64,000 bases of DNA, from the NCBI GenBank assembly GCA_017407995.1, contig JAFQVM010000030.1, forward strand, positions 62,001 to 126,000, given 5' to 3'. A program made the position numbers and the translations under genes. The notes beneath the pieces are model-generated. The model saw nothing but the letters and a program-made list of their open reading frames with translations. It searched no databases and was not told the origin of the DNA. Source of the stretch: Clostridia bacterium. Its GTDB lineage: Bacteria; Bacillota; Clostridia; Oscillospirales; Acutalibacteraceae. Below are positions 9,961 to 18,179 of the stretch, one piece after another; the stretch's first letter is position 1, and every line of letters begins with the position of its first letter.

Positions 9961-9980
9961 AGCACAATCCTTTCAATGCG

Positions 9981-12332
9981 TTAATCCGTAAGGTCGGTTA
10001 CGCCTGTATTTGATTTGAAGTATACCGTTACGGTCGTTCCGTAATCAACACTCTCGCCGACACCAATGCTCTGTGAATATGACACAAGCTCGGAATTCAC
10101 AAGAGTATTGCCGGAAATCTTGACATTTAATCCCGAAGCGGCAGCCCTTTGGTTGACTTGGGTCAGAGTAAGATTTGTGAAATCGGGAACTGTTGTTTTT
10201 GTGTCTACAGGTCCGCCGTCAGTGTATAGTACTACAACACCGCCCTGCGGTATGGTCTGATACGCACCCGGCAGATGACTGACAACCTTATCTCCGTTAC
10301 CGATAACCTTATATGAAAAGCCCTTTGATTTGAGCTCCTTTACCGTTTCTGTTACATTTTTGCCTTTGTAGTTTGAGAGCGTTGTATCAAGGTTTTTAAG
10401 CTCACTCTCAGTATACTGCGGCTCAACATTCATGTATTTCAAAGTGTTCTCTACAACCTGCGCAGCAACGGGGGCCGCAATCTGACCACCTTGAATCTGA
10501 CCGCCGTGAGGCTCATCTATTGTTATTATAACCGCTATTTTTGCGTCATCCGCAGGAGCAAAACAGCCATAAGATGCGACGTGCTCACCTGGTTTGCTAA
10601 GTTTCTGAGATGTACCGGTTTTTCCCGCAACACGGTAGCCGATAACATATCCGTTTTTAGCTGTACCTTCATTAACAACTTTACGCATCATCTCTGCTAC
10701 AGCAGCAGAGGTTTCAGCAGATATAATCTGTCTTCTGACTGTCGGCTGAGTTTCAGAAATAACATTTCCGTTTTCGTCGAGAGTCTTTGCAACAACATAG
10801 GGCTGCATAAGCTTTCCGCCGTTTGCAATAGCCGAAAGTGCAGTTACCATCTGTATAGGTGTTACCTGGAAAGACTGACCAAATGAGCTTGATGCAAGGT
10901 CGACTATCGTCATGTTACTCAGCGGATGGTATGTGACTCCCGCTACTGGTTTCGCCTCTGCAGGAAGGTCTATACCTGTTTTCTCTGTGAATCCGAATGC
11001 TTCGAAATATTTAAAGAAGTTGTCAACACCCAAACGCTGACCCATAGTTATGAAATATGAGTTGCAAGACTTTGTAAGGCCGCCTGTCATATCAAGCGTT
11101 CCGTGAACTGTATGGTTATTACAGTGGTATGTTCTGTTTGCTATATGTATACCGCCCGGAACACAGCTCACTGTCGTCGACGGGTCTGCAACACCCTGGT
11201 CAAGCGCCGCACATGCGGTTATGGTTTTGAAAACAGAACCCGGCTCATACGTGTCGCTTATTGTGACATTTCTGATATTGTCATAGAAAACATTAAGCTC
11301 GGCATTCTCCATATCCTCTTGCTTACCTTGCTCTATTTCCTCCGCTGTAGGAGTTTTTCCTGACTCCTCATACTTGGCTGCACGCTTAGCCTGCAGCTCC
11401 TCGAACTCCGCCTGGACATCCTCATCCGAAACATCTCTCGGAGAGTTTAAATCATAGTCATCCTTGGTTGCCATAGCCAGGATAGCTCCTGTCTGCACAT
11501 CCATGACTATTCCGTTTGCGGAGGCGCACTTATTATCTATATAAGCCTGTTCAAGTGCGTTTTCAAGATAACGCTGAATATTTTCATCAACAGTCAGTAC
11601 AATATTTGTTCCCTGCTGTGCATCGTACACCGTTTCATACTGGAGCGGCATAGCTTCACTATTAGCATTCTTAGCCGTAACTATTCTTCCGGGGATACCC
11701 GTCAGAATGTCATCATAGTAAAGCTCAACGCCCGCCTGACCTGTATCGCTGCCCTCGGTAAAGCCGATAAGATGGCTCGCCAGACCGTTATTCGGATAGT
11801 AGCGCTTAACATCCGGGTCTATACCAACCATCGTTTTGACGTAGGCTTTTCGGGTATAATCTTCGCCCGTAGCCTCATCTTTCACAACATATGTATAAGA
11901 TGTCTCAAGAAACTCTGAAACCTTTTCCTTTAAATCATACTCAATTCTGCGCTTGATAACAAGATAACGGTATTTATCCATCTTAAGCTTTTTCATAAGA
12001 CTGTCGCCGTTAATATCAAGCATTTCGCTCAGGTCGTTGCAAAGCTTGCCTCGAACCTCGTCATTGGGAACACTGTGCGGGTCTATAAACACAAGCCAGA
12101 CCGATGCGCTTTGAGCCATAATATTTCCGTTTGCATCATAAATAGTACCACGCTTTGCAGGTACCTCTGTGTCATAAAGCTGATTTTCTTCAGCCTTTGA
12201 TTTATAGTAATCCGCCTCAACTATCTGGATACGGACAAGATTTCCTATGCAAAAAAGAAAAGCCACAACAACAATCACAACGATAAACATTGAGCGTGCT
12301 GTCAGCGTTTTTCTCGGCGACCATTTTGCCAT
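9981..12332 (-). CDS. class B penicillin-binding protein with PASTA domains (FtsI/SpoVD type)
   Basis: Septal transpeptidase. One N-terminal membrane span (about 11-33), a PBP dimerisation domain, and a transpeptidase domain with SVFK (Ser366 nucleophile), SCN (422-424) and KTGT (571-574). Two PASTA repeats follow (about 645-705 and 710-775), as in SpoVD and some PBP2B proteins. A charged Glu/Lys-rich insertion (about 305-345) lies just before the active-site serine. With only one class B PBP gene here, vegetative and sporulation versions cannot be told apart. Located directly after ftsL in the dcw operon. Confidence 0.92.
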   Translation of the reverse strand: MAKWSPRKTLTARSMFIVVIVVVAFLFCIGNLVRIQIVEADYYKSKAEENQLYDTEVPAKRGTIYDANGNIMAQSASVWLVFIDPHSVPNDEVRGKLCNDLSEMLDINGDSLMKKLKMDKYRYLVIKRRIEYDLKEKVSEFLETSYTYVVKDEATGEDYTRKAYVKTMVGIDPDVKRYYPNNGLASHLIGFTEGSDTGQAGVELYYDDILTGIPGRIVTAKNANSEAMPLQYETVYDAQQGTNIVLTVDENIQRYLENALEQAYIDNKCASANGIVMDVQTGAILAMATKDDYDLNSPRDVSDEDVQAEFEELQAKRAAKYEESGKTPTAEEIEQGKQEDMENAELNVFYDNIRNVTISDTYEPGSVFKTITACAALDQGVADPSTTVSCVPGGIHIANRTYHCNNHTVHGTLDMTGGLTKSCNSYFITMGQRLGVDNFFKYFEAFGFTEKTGIDLPAEAKPVAGVTYHPLSNMTIVDLASSSFGQSFQVTPIQMVTALSAIANGGKLMQPYVVAKTLDENGNVISETQPTVRRQIISAETSAAVAEMMRKVVNEGTAKNGYVIGYRVAGKTGTSQKLSKPGEHVASYGCFAPADDAKIAVIITIDEPHGGQIQGGQIAAPVAAQVVENTLKYMNVEPQYTESELKNLDTTLSNYKGKNVTETVKELKSKGFSYKVIGNGDKVVSHLPGAYQTIPQGGVVVLYTDGGPVDTKTTVPDFTNLTLTQVNQRAAASGLNVKISGNTLVNSELVSYSQSIGVGESVDYGTTVTVYFKSNTGVTDLTD

Positions 12333-12387
12333 ATCCTTCCACCCTTTCCATTCTTTTACTGCTGAATAAAATTCCTTATAAAATGTC

Positions 12388-12417
12388 CAAAAAGGGCAGA
12401 CCTCAATCCGCCCTTTC
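12388..12417 (-). terminator. terminator-like hairpin between ftsL and pbp
   Basis: On the minus strand AAAGGGC and GCCCTTT arms with a 12-base loop are followed by TTTTTGG. It lies inside the dcw operon, so it may act as a partial terminator that sets the ratio of upstream to downstream transcripts. The stem is short. Confidence 0.4.
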
Positions 12418-12470
12418 TTTTGCAGTTGAGCATGTAAAATATATGCTGCCCAATGCTCGTACTATTCGCC

Positions 12471-12947
12471 TTAGTCGGGTTTATCCTCTGCGCCCTCATA
12501 ATAAATCACAGAATCACCGTCGGTCACTTTTATGTAGGTAATCTGCGAGTTGCTGCTCTTTACCATTCCCAAACGGTTGACTGCGTAATTCTCTATCTCT
12601 TCCATGGTCATCTTCTGAGCAAGCGCACTCTGAAGACGTACGTTCTCACTCTTCTGCTGGCTGAGAGTAGTCAATGCTGCCTCTTCCTCAAGAGCCAGTA
12701 CCATCAGTTGAGCTCTGGAAAGCAAAACCGAGCCGACAAGAGCAAGCAGGACTACTGCTACAACAACAATTTTTGCTATTCTTTTATTCGATTCACGAAT
12801 CTCAGCCCTGATTTCAGCCTGAGTTTTCGGTTTCTGTTTTACAACCCTTTGAGGACCGACAGCCTTTTTCTTAGGCTGTTGCTGTGGCGCACGCTGCGGC
12901 TCAAAAAGTTCAAACTTATAGGCTTCGCTGCCCTTATAATCTGCCAT
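12471..12947 (-). CDS. ftsL: cell division protein FtsL-like
   Basis: Small bitopic protein of the FtsL/DivIC septum-initiator group. A 58-residue basic, Gln/Lys/Pro-rich cytoplasmic tail is followed by one span (about 59-77) and an extracytoplasmic coiled coil (EEEAALTTLSQQKSENV region) with a C-terminal NRLGMVKSSNSQITYIKV segment typical of the family. Position between rsmH and the PBP gene is the standard one. Sequence conservation in this family is low, so the name rests on topology and place. Confidence 0.85.
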   Translation of the reverse strand: MADYKGSEAYKFELFEPQRAPQQQPKKKAVGPQRVVKQKPKTQAEIRAEIRESNKRIAKIVVVAVVLLALVGSVLLSRAQLMVLALEEEAALTTLSQQKSENVRLQSALAQKMTMEEIENYAVNRLGMVKSSNSQITYIKVTDGDSVIYYEGAEDKPD

Positions 12948-12983
12948 ATCTGCCTTCCTTTCCCTTAATTTTTATACACAAAA

Positions 12984-13913
12984 CTATCTTTTTCTTTCAA
13001 TTACCCTTAGTCTTGCACTTCTGCTGCGAGGATTTTCTTCTATCTCCTCGTCAGTCGGCGCAAGAGCTTTTTGCGGCAAGGCTCCTCTGCTCTCTTTGCC
13101 GCACACACAAACCGGAAATTCCGGCGGACACGTACAGCCCTCGCAAAGTGATGCAAAAGTCTGTTTGACAGCTCTATCCTCCAACGAGTGGAATGTGATT
13201 ACCGCAAGTCTGCCACCGACATTCAGACTTTCAAACATATCAAGCAACGCCTGAGAAAGCCCGTCCAGCTCTCCATTGACATAAATCCTCAATGCTTGAA
13301 AAGTTCTTCGTGCGGGATGACCTCCCTCACGTCGTGCAGCTGCCGGAATTGCCGACTTTATAATATCCGCAAGTTCCAATGTTGTTTCTATCGGCTTTAT
13401 CTGCCTTTGGCGAACTATCGCTGAAGCTATTCGTGGAGCAAATTTCTCCTCGCCGAATTTGTATATTATCTTTTGAAGCTCCTGCTGCGAGAGCGAATTC
13501 ACAGCATCCGCTGCGCTCATGCCCTGCATCGACATTCTCATGTCAAGCGGTGCATCTGAGTGGAACGAAAACCCTCTTGATGCATCATCGAGCTGATGGG
13601 AGCTTACACCAAGGTCGGCGAGTATGCCGTCAACTCCCGATATACCAAGTGATTCGGTTATTCCTTTTATATTAAAGAAATTGTCGTTTACTATTGTAAT
13701 ATTCTCTCTGCCTTCAAAACGGCCTGTAAGCGTCTGAATAGCCTGAGGGTCACGGTCAATAGCGATAAGACGTCCGTTTGCCGAAAGCCTGTCCGCAACC
13801 GCCGAGCTGTGACCGCCGCCGCCGGCAGTACAGTCAACATAAATTCCGTCCGCCTTTATATTCAGCGCAGCTATCGACTCCTCAAACAAGACGGGTATAT
13901 GTTTAAAATCCAT
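12984..13913 (-). CDS. rsmH: 16S rRNA m4C1402 methyltransferase
   Basis: SAM-dependent N4-methyltransferase (MraW) acting on C1402 of 16S rRNA. The SAM-binding YVDCTAGGGGHS segment, GILADLGVSSHQLD, and FHSLEDRAVKQTF are family signatures. The C-terminal SRSARLRVIER tail is also typical. A 4-Cys cluster (CEGCTCPPEFPVCVC) is the usual clostridial insertion. Second gene of the dcw operon. Confidence 0.96.
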   Translation of the reverse strand: MDFKHIPVLFEESIAALNIKADGIYVDCTAGGGGHSSAVADRLSANGRLIAIDRDPQAIQTLTGRFEGRENITIVNDNFFNIKGITESLGISGVDGILADLGVSSHQLDDASRGFSFHSDAPLDMRMSMQGMSAADAVNSLSQQELQKIIYKFGEEKFAPRIASAIVRQRQIKPIETTLELADIIKSAIPAAARREGGHPARRTFQALRIYVNGELDGLSQALLDMFESLNVGGRLAVITFHSLEDRAVKQTFASLCEGCTCPPEFPVCVCGKESRGALPQKALAPTDEEIEENPRSRSARLRVIERKR

Positions 13914-13940
13914 ATTAGCTGCCTTTCGTAACGTTTCTCA

Positions 13941-14378
13941 TTAGAGAGTGAGCATCTCAATCCACGCCGGCGGATTGCTCTCAAACTCAGCCATTGTAGC
14001 TTTCCAAGTATCAGGATTCCAAATTTCAACTCTGTTTCCCACGCCCATTATAAGCGCTTCTTTCTGAAGTCCTGCTTTTTCGCAAAAGTCCTGCGACAAA
14101 GTTATTCTTCCCTGCTTGTCCGCAACTGTACGCTTCTTGGTGCTGTTCGCAATTCTTTCAACCAATGCAAGGTCGCTGCCGCTGCAGACCTGACGGAGAT
14201 TTTCAAAATACTTGTCCCACTCAGAAGTAGGATAAACAACGATACAGTTTTTGCTTCCCGGAGGTGTGCATACAACAAACTCCGTCCCAAGCTCATTTCT
14301 ATACTCGGCAGGCATAAATACACGGTTCTTCTGGTCGAGCGAATGCACATAGCTATTTTCGAATTTGTAAATATTCAT
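13941..14378 (-). CDS. mraZ: transcriptional regulator MraZ
   Basis: DNA-binding regulator of the dcw cluster with two AbrB-like half-domains; the N-terminal SLDQKNRVFMPAEYR and internal VADKQGRITLSQDF segments are the two matching copies. I start at the ATG at 14378, giving MNIYKFENSY and 145 aa (normal family length); a longer frame from 14426 would read through the putative operator. First gene of the operon, preceded by a strong promoter and by GTGG-type direct repeats. Confidence 0.95.
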   Translation of the reverse strand: MNIYKFENSYVHSLDQKNRVFMPAEYRNELGTEFVVCTPPGSKNCIVVYPTSEWDKYFENLRQVCSGSDLALVERIANSTKKRTVADKQGRITLSQDFCEKAGLQKEALIMGVGNRVEIWNPDTWKATMAEFESNPPAWIEMLTL

Positions 14379-14408
14379 GCGCTTTGCCCCCTTTTTTGAA
14401 GATTTTTG

Positions 14409-14455
14409 TGTTTCATCCACCACCAAGCGCCACTAATTCACCTTGATTCCCCACC
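14409..14455 (-). promoter_or_regulatory. candidate MraZ operator (GTGG direct repeats)
   Basis: Between the -10 box and the mraZ start the minus strand carries GTGGGG, GGTGAA, GTGGCG and TGGTGGTGG units at 8-13 base intervals. MraZ proteins are known to bind closely spaced GTGG-type repeats in this position; the spacing here is irregular, so this is a candidate only. Confidence 0.45.
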
Positions 14456-14484
14456 ATTATAACCTAAAAAAAATGATTGCGCAA
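14456..14484 (-). promoter_or_regulatory. dcw operon promoter
   Basis: Minus-strand TTGCGC (14479-14484) and TATAAT (14456-14461) with a 17-base spacer containing a T run. It is the only strong promoter seen upstream of the eleven-gene cluster. Confidence 0.7.
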
Positions 14485-14596
14485 TACCTTAACCGTAAAA
14501 AACAGTAAAATTACGCAATCTTTTTTTGAAAAATATTAATTTTTTTACCCAACACACCATATATTGTATGTTGGGCAAAACAGAATTTAAAAATAA

Positions 14597-15334
14597 TTAT
14601 TCAGCGTCGTCAGCATTCTCCCAGTTGTGCCATACAGCCTGAACATCATCATTATCCTCGAACATCTCAAGCATCTTACTCATGTTCTTGATATCATCCT
14701 CACTGGTAAGTGCTGTATAAGTTGACGGAACGTACTCAATTTCAGCTGAGAGGAAAGTGTATCCCTTATGCTCAAGGTCCTCACGAATAGCGCTGAAATC
14801 AGCAGGCTCTGTGCGCACATCAAAAACGCCGTCATCTGTAAGGAAATCGATTGCACCCGCCTCAAGAGCATCCTCCATCAGCTTCTCCTCATCAACATCC
14901 TCTTTTTCAATAACTATAACACCCTGACGGGAGAACATAAACGAAACACAGCCGGACTGACCCATGTTTCCGCCGTACTTATCAAAGTAATGGCGCATCT
15001 CACCCGCAGTTCTGTTACGGTTATCTGTAAGAGTTTCAACGATAACGGCAATGCCTGACGGACCGTAGCCCTCATAAACTATCTCCTCATAGTTATCAGC
15101 GTTACCGTCACCCGCAGCCTTTTTGATTATACGTTCTATATTATCGTTGGGAACGTTATTTGCCTTAGCCTTTGAGATAACATCCTTAAGCTTCGAGTTG
15201 GACGCAGGGTCGGGACCGCCCTCACGAACAGCTACTGCTATCTCACGTCCTATTTTTGTGAATATCTTAGCACGCTGATTATCTGTCTTTTCCTTTTTCC
15301 TTTTAATGGTGCTCCATTTTGAATGTCCTGACAT
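14597..15334 (-). CDS. yebC: YebC/TACO1 family protein
   Basis: Members of this family bind ribosomes or DNA; recent work links one branch to relief of ribosome stalling. The diagnostic N-terminus [14 protein letters not shown] and the [19 protein letters not shown] segment are present, followed by [19 protein letters not shown]. Length 245 aa is normal. The ATG at 15334 is the only usable in-frame start, but the ribosome site is 34 bases away across a hairpin (see the regulatory entry). Monocistronic between terminators. Confidence 0.95.
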   Translation of the reverse strand: MSGHSKWSTIKRKKEKTDNQRAKIFTKIGREIAVAVREGGPDPASNSKLKDVISKAKANNVPNDNIERIIKKAAGDGNADNYEEIVYEGYGPSGIAVIVETLTDNRNRTAGEMRHYFDKYGGNMGQSGCVSFMFSRQGVIVIEKEDVDEEKLMEDALEAGAIDFLTDDGVFDVRTEPADFSAIREDLEHKGYTFLSAEIEYVPSTYTALTSEDDIKNMSKMLEMFEDNDDVQAVWHNWENADDAE

Positions 15335-15376
15335 ATAGCCGCATACACCGGCAAAGCCGTGTACACGTCCCTCCTT
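15335..15376 (-). promoter_or_regulatory. hairpin between ribosome site and start of yebC
   Basis: The minus strand reads AAAGGAGGG, then AC, then an arm GTGTACACGGC, loop TTT, arm GCCGGTGTATGC, then GGCTAT and the ATG. The arms pair over 11 bp with one bulged G and two G-U pairs. Linear spacing of GGAGGG to ATG is 34 bases, too long; with the hairpin formed it is 8 bases, which is ideal. No other ribosome site or in-frame start is present. Confidence 0.6.
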
Positions 15377-15450
15377 TGAATTTCGATAACGGCTTATTAT
15401 ATAACGAAAAGGCAGCTTGTGTCAAGTATTCATGCCGCCTTAAATAAAGA

Positions 15451-15478
15451 GAACCCCACACCTAAGGATGTGGGGTTT
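15451..15478 (-). terminator. terminator after the GPH transporter
   Basis: AACCCCACA / TGTGGGGTT arms with an 8-base loop, just beyond the transporter stop codon on the minus strand and upstream of yebC. Confidence 0.75.
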
Positions 15479-15487
15479 AATTTTAAT

Positions 15488-16993
15488 TTACAGCCATGCT
15501 ACATCCGCCAGTGCGGGGTCCTCCTGCATTGCCTGTGCAACTGCAGAACGCCTCTCAAGCAGTTCATCATACATGATTTTACGTGTCGCATCATCAATCG
15601 GATAGAACAACTTTGGTATAACGCCAAGTGCACCGGTGATTATCGGAACGCCTGTTCCCAGAGCAAACAGCCACCACTTAGCTCTGTCTGACTGTGTGCC
15701 TAACAACTTGCCCTGCTCATAACCAATTTTCGCAAAGATAAAATTCTTTACCGAATCCATCAAACGACCCTGTATCTTAGAAACCAAACCCTGAGCAACA
15801 CCCGTCATGGCCTCAACACGGTATCCGTTCTTCCACTCACAGTAATCCATAGCTTCATTCGTGAGCTCATCGGGAATAACATGCCTTATACCATATACGC
15901 ACATCTCAAATATTTCCTCTATCGCCATAGTAGGTATCATCACTGAGCGCTTCATAAAGTTATTCTTAAATGAGCCGAGTGCAAAGACAACCAGCCAACA
16001 AGCATCAGTCCACAAATCCTCAAATACCCAAAGTGACTTTGACGAAAATCTCCTTCTAAGCGGTGCAACAAAAGAATAACTGATATTGAGTATCGGATAA
16101 GCCGGAATACCTACTATAGTCTGGAGCGATGCGCTTCCAAGAACATCTATGTAGTAGTCCGACCGACTCTGTCCTATACCAAATCCCGCCAAGAAATTAG
16201 ACAAGGTTATAAGCAAAATAGGTTTGTTGTTAAGAATCGCCCTAAAGCCCTGTCTTATGCTCGGACGTTCGACAGACTGTACAACCCTTTCACGTGAGAC
16301 CATATAGAACCAGAATGTTGCCCCCGCCGAAAGTATGCTTGTCGCAAGACCCATGCCTATAAACACATTACTCAGTTCCCATTTGACAATGTTGTTGCGT
16401 ACCAAGTCAAGCAGAACACCCATTGCCATTTCAGGTATCTTTTCACCCAAAAAGCGTGAGAAGAACTTCGCAAGTGAGATAAGCCGCACCCTCTCATTTG
16501 GGTTTGGCGTTATCGTAGACAACAATCCCGTCTGCGATATCGAAATAAAGGTTCCTGCTGTTTCATTAATAACGCTAAAAGCAAAATAATAAATCAGCTT
16601 TGGCAGATATGTACCCGCTGTATTTGGGAAAATCAGCGGCATAAACCAATATAACGCTCCGAAAATCGTAAGCGGAATCTTCATCCAGATAAGAAACGGC
16701 CTGAATTTTCCCCAACGGGTTCTTGTGCGGTCAACAAAAACACCGATAATCGTATCGTTGATTATGTCCCATGCACCTGTAAACAGATTGACTACACCCG
16801 CAATGTTGAAATCAATGTTTACAACGTCCCAGATAAATCTGTTGCTGTACTTTCCGATTGAAAAGCTGTCCGCATAGTCCTGCATAATGTAAGCCGCAGT
16901 CTCTTTATTGCCGACATAACGCCTGGTATAGTCAACCTTAGGTGTAACCGCCTGTTCTTCAGCCGAAACTTGATCTATTCTGTTCGGCTCCAT
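15488..16993 (-). CDS. GPH/MelB-type MFS transporter
   Basis: Polytopic membrane transporter of the glycoside-pentoside-hexuronide:cation symporter group (MFS_2). About twelve hydrophobic spans; the GAWDIINDTIIGVFVDRTRTRWGK region matches the conserved loop 2-3 segment (DxxxDxxxGxxxDRTRTRWG) and RPFLIWMKIP follows. The 501-aa length is slightly long because of a charged C-terminal tail. Substrate cannot be told; no sugar hydrolase lies next to it. Transcribed alone from its own promoter. Confidence 0.85.
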   Translation of the reverse strand: MEPNRIDQVSAEEQAVTPKVDYTRRYVGNKETAAYIMQDYADSFSIGKYSNRFIWDVVNIDFNIAGVVNLFTGAWDIINDTIIGVFVDRTRTRWGKFRPFLIWMKIPLTIFGALYWFMPLIFPNTAGTYLPKLIYYFAFSVINETAGTFISISQTGLLSTITPNPNERVRLISLAKFFSRFLGEKIPEMAMGVLLDLVRNNIVKWELSNVFIGMGLATSILSAGATFWFYMVSRERVVQSVERPSIRQGFRAILNNKPILLITLSNFLAGFGIGQSRSDYYIDVLGSASLQTIVGIPAYPILNISYSFVAPLRRRFSSKSLWVFEDLWTDACWLVVFALGSFKNNFMKRSVMIPTMAIEEIFEMCVYGIRHVIPDELTNEAMDYCEWKNGYRVEAMTGVAQGLVSKIQGRLMDSVKNFIFAKIGYEQGKLLGTQSDRAKWWLFALGTGVPIITGALGVIPKLFYPIDDATRKIMYDELLERRSAVAQAMQEDPALADVAWL

Positions 16994-17062
16994 AGTATCC
17001 CTCTCCTTTCCGATAATATCCTTTTGTATATTTTATATATATTCGCACTTTCATTTATAATA

Positions 17063-17092
17063 ATTTTATCATATATTATCAGTAAATGTCAA
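17063..17092 (-). promoter_or_regulatory. promoter of the GPH transporter
   Basis: Minus-strand TTGACA (17087-17092) and TAAAAT (17063-17068), spacer 18. Confidence 0.55.
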
Positions 17093-17105
17093 CGATATAA
17101 AAAAT

Positions 17106-17135
17106 ATCCCTGCAGAGCAAAAGCTCCGCAGGGAT
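17106..17135 (-). terminator. terminator of the two-repeat PrcB-like gene
   Basis: 13-base arms ATCCCTGCAGAGC / GCTCCGCAGGGAT (one mismatch), loop AAAA, followed on the minus strand by a T run. Confidence 0.8.
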
Positions 17136-17166
17136 AAGTTTAATTATAAGTTAATAAATCAACTTA

Positions 17167-18033
17167 TTAAGAAGCAACTACATTAACGCTTGTAACATTC
17201 TTGTCGACAGCAACAATTATATCCTTATAGGTCATAACTGTTGCACCGACATCACCTTCTTTTTCAAGAGTATAATACACGTTCAGCACGCTGCCCGCTT
17301 TATTGGCACTCACCGAAGCAAGCTTGACATTTGAATTGGGAAGTGATATTCCGCAAACAACAAGGGATTTTGTTTCAAAAAACGCTTTAGTATAAACATC
17401 ATCTGCTCTTCCGAGATTGCAGGCCTTCCAATCCTCGTAGCTTGAAATTATAACATATGATTTATTATAATTATAGTCCATCACTTCAATAGAGCTGGTT
17501 GCAACTCTAATATCGCTTGAAATATCCTCTACATTCTCAATAGGAGATTGGCAAGGTTGAAAATTAACTTTAGTAACATTCTTGCCAACAGTAACAATTA
17601 TATCCTTATAGGTCATAACTGCTGCACCTATATCAGATTTTTCTTTAACAGTATAACCCAAGTACAGCGTATCACTTACTTTTATAGCATTAACATAAGT
17701 AAGCTTAACATTTGAACCGGGCAATGATAAACCACAAACAGCAAGTGAATTTGTTTCAAAAAATGCCTTGGTATAAATTTTGTCACTTTTTCCAAGGCCG
17801 GTGGCTTTCCATGCATCATAGCTTGAAATTATAACATATGATTTATTATAATCATAGTTCATGACTTTAGTGCTGCTTGTTGCAACTCTAACGTCATCCG
17901 AAAAAACTTCTATCGAATAGCTCGGAGTTACAACAACAGGAGGTTTTGTAGGCTTCTCCTCAGGCGGTGTATAGCCGGGAATCAAAGCCATGAAAAATGC
18001 CATAATTGCTGCAATGATTTTTGCTAACAACAT
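17167..18033 (-). CDS. membrane-anchored protein with two PrcB-like repeats
   Basis: Unnamed envelope protein of 288 aa. The N-terminus (LLAKIIAAIMAFFMALIPG) is a single hydrophobic segment likely to anchor it or act as an uncleaved signal, followed by a Pro/Lys linker. Two homologous repeats of about 110 residues follow (about 48-160 and 175-287), each with VATSS, YVIISSY-DWKA, YTKAFFE, SLVVCG and MTYKDIIV...KNVT blocks. These blocks resemble the PrcB C-terminal domain, a small secreted beta domain of unknown general role. It has a paralogue next door at 18180. No operon partner; own promoter and terminator. Confidence 0.7.
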   Translation of the reverse strand: MLLAKIIAAIMAFFMALIPGYTPPEEKPTKPPVVVTPSYSIEVFSDDVRVATSSTKVMNYDYNKSYVIISSYDAWKATGLGKSDKIYTKAFFETNSLAVCGLSLPGSNVKLTYVNAIKVSDTLYLGYTVKEKSDIGAAVMTYKDIIVTVGKNVTKVNFQPCQSPIENVEDISSDIRVATSSIEVMDYNYNKSYVIISSYEDWKACNLGRADDVYTKAFFETKSLVVCGISLPNSNVKLASVSANKAGSVLNVYYTLEKEGDVGATVMTYKDIIVAVDKNVTSVNVVAS

Positions 18034-18075
18034 GATAAAATCTCCTTTTTATTATGCTATAACATAATTATTTTT

Positions 18076-18105
18076 TGTATACTATAAATTTAAAAAATAT
18101 GTCAA
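18076..18105 (-). promoter_or_regulatory. promoter of the two-repeat PrcB-like gene
   Basis: Minus-strand TTGACA (18100-18105) and TATACA (18076-18081), spacer 18. Confidence 0.55.
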
Positions 18106-18130
18106 TATTTTAATTAAAAAAGTAAGGAAT

Positions 18131-18153
18131 CTGCAGAGCAGTTTGCTCTGCAG
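18131..18153 (-). terminator. terminator of the three-repeat PrcB-like gene
   Basis: Perfect 10-bp stem CTGCAGAGCA / TGCTCTGCAG with a 3-base loop, then TTACTTTTTT on the minus strand. The stem sequence is shared in part with the terminator at 17106, in line with gene duplication. Confidence 0.75.
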
Positions 18154-18179
18154 TAATAAATCTTGTCAACAACTAACTA

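Noticed and set aside
14521-14580. Inverted repeat CCCAACA/TGTTGGG as terminator of yebC
   Set aside because: The stem is preceded by T and followed by A on the yebC strand, so it lacks a terminator tail; left unassigned.
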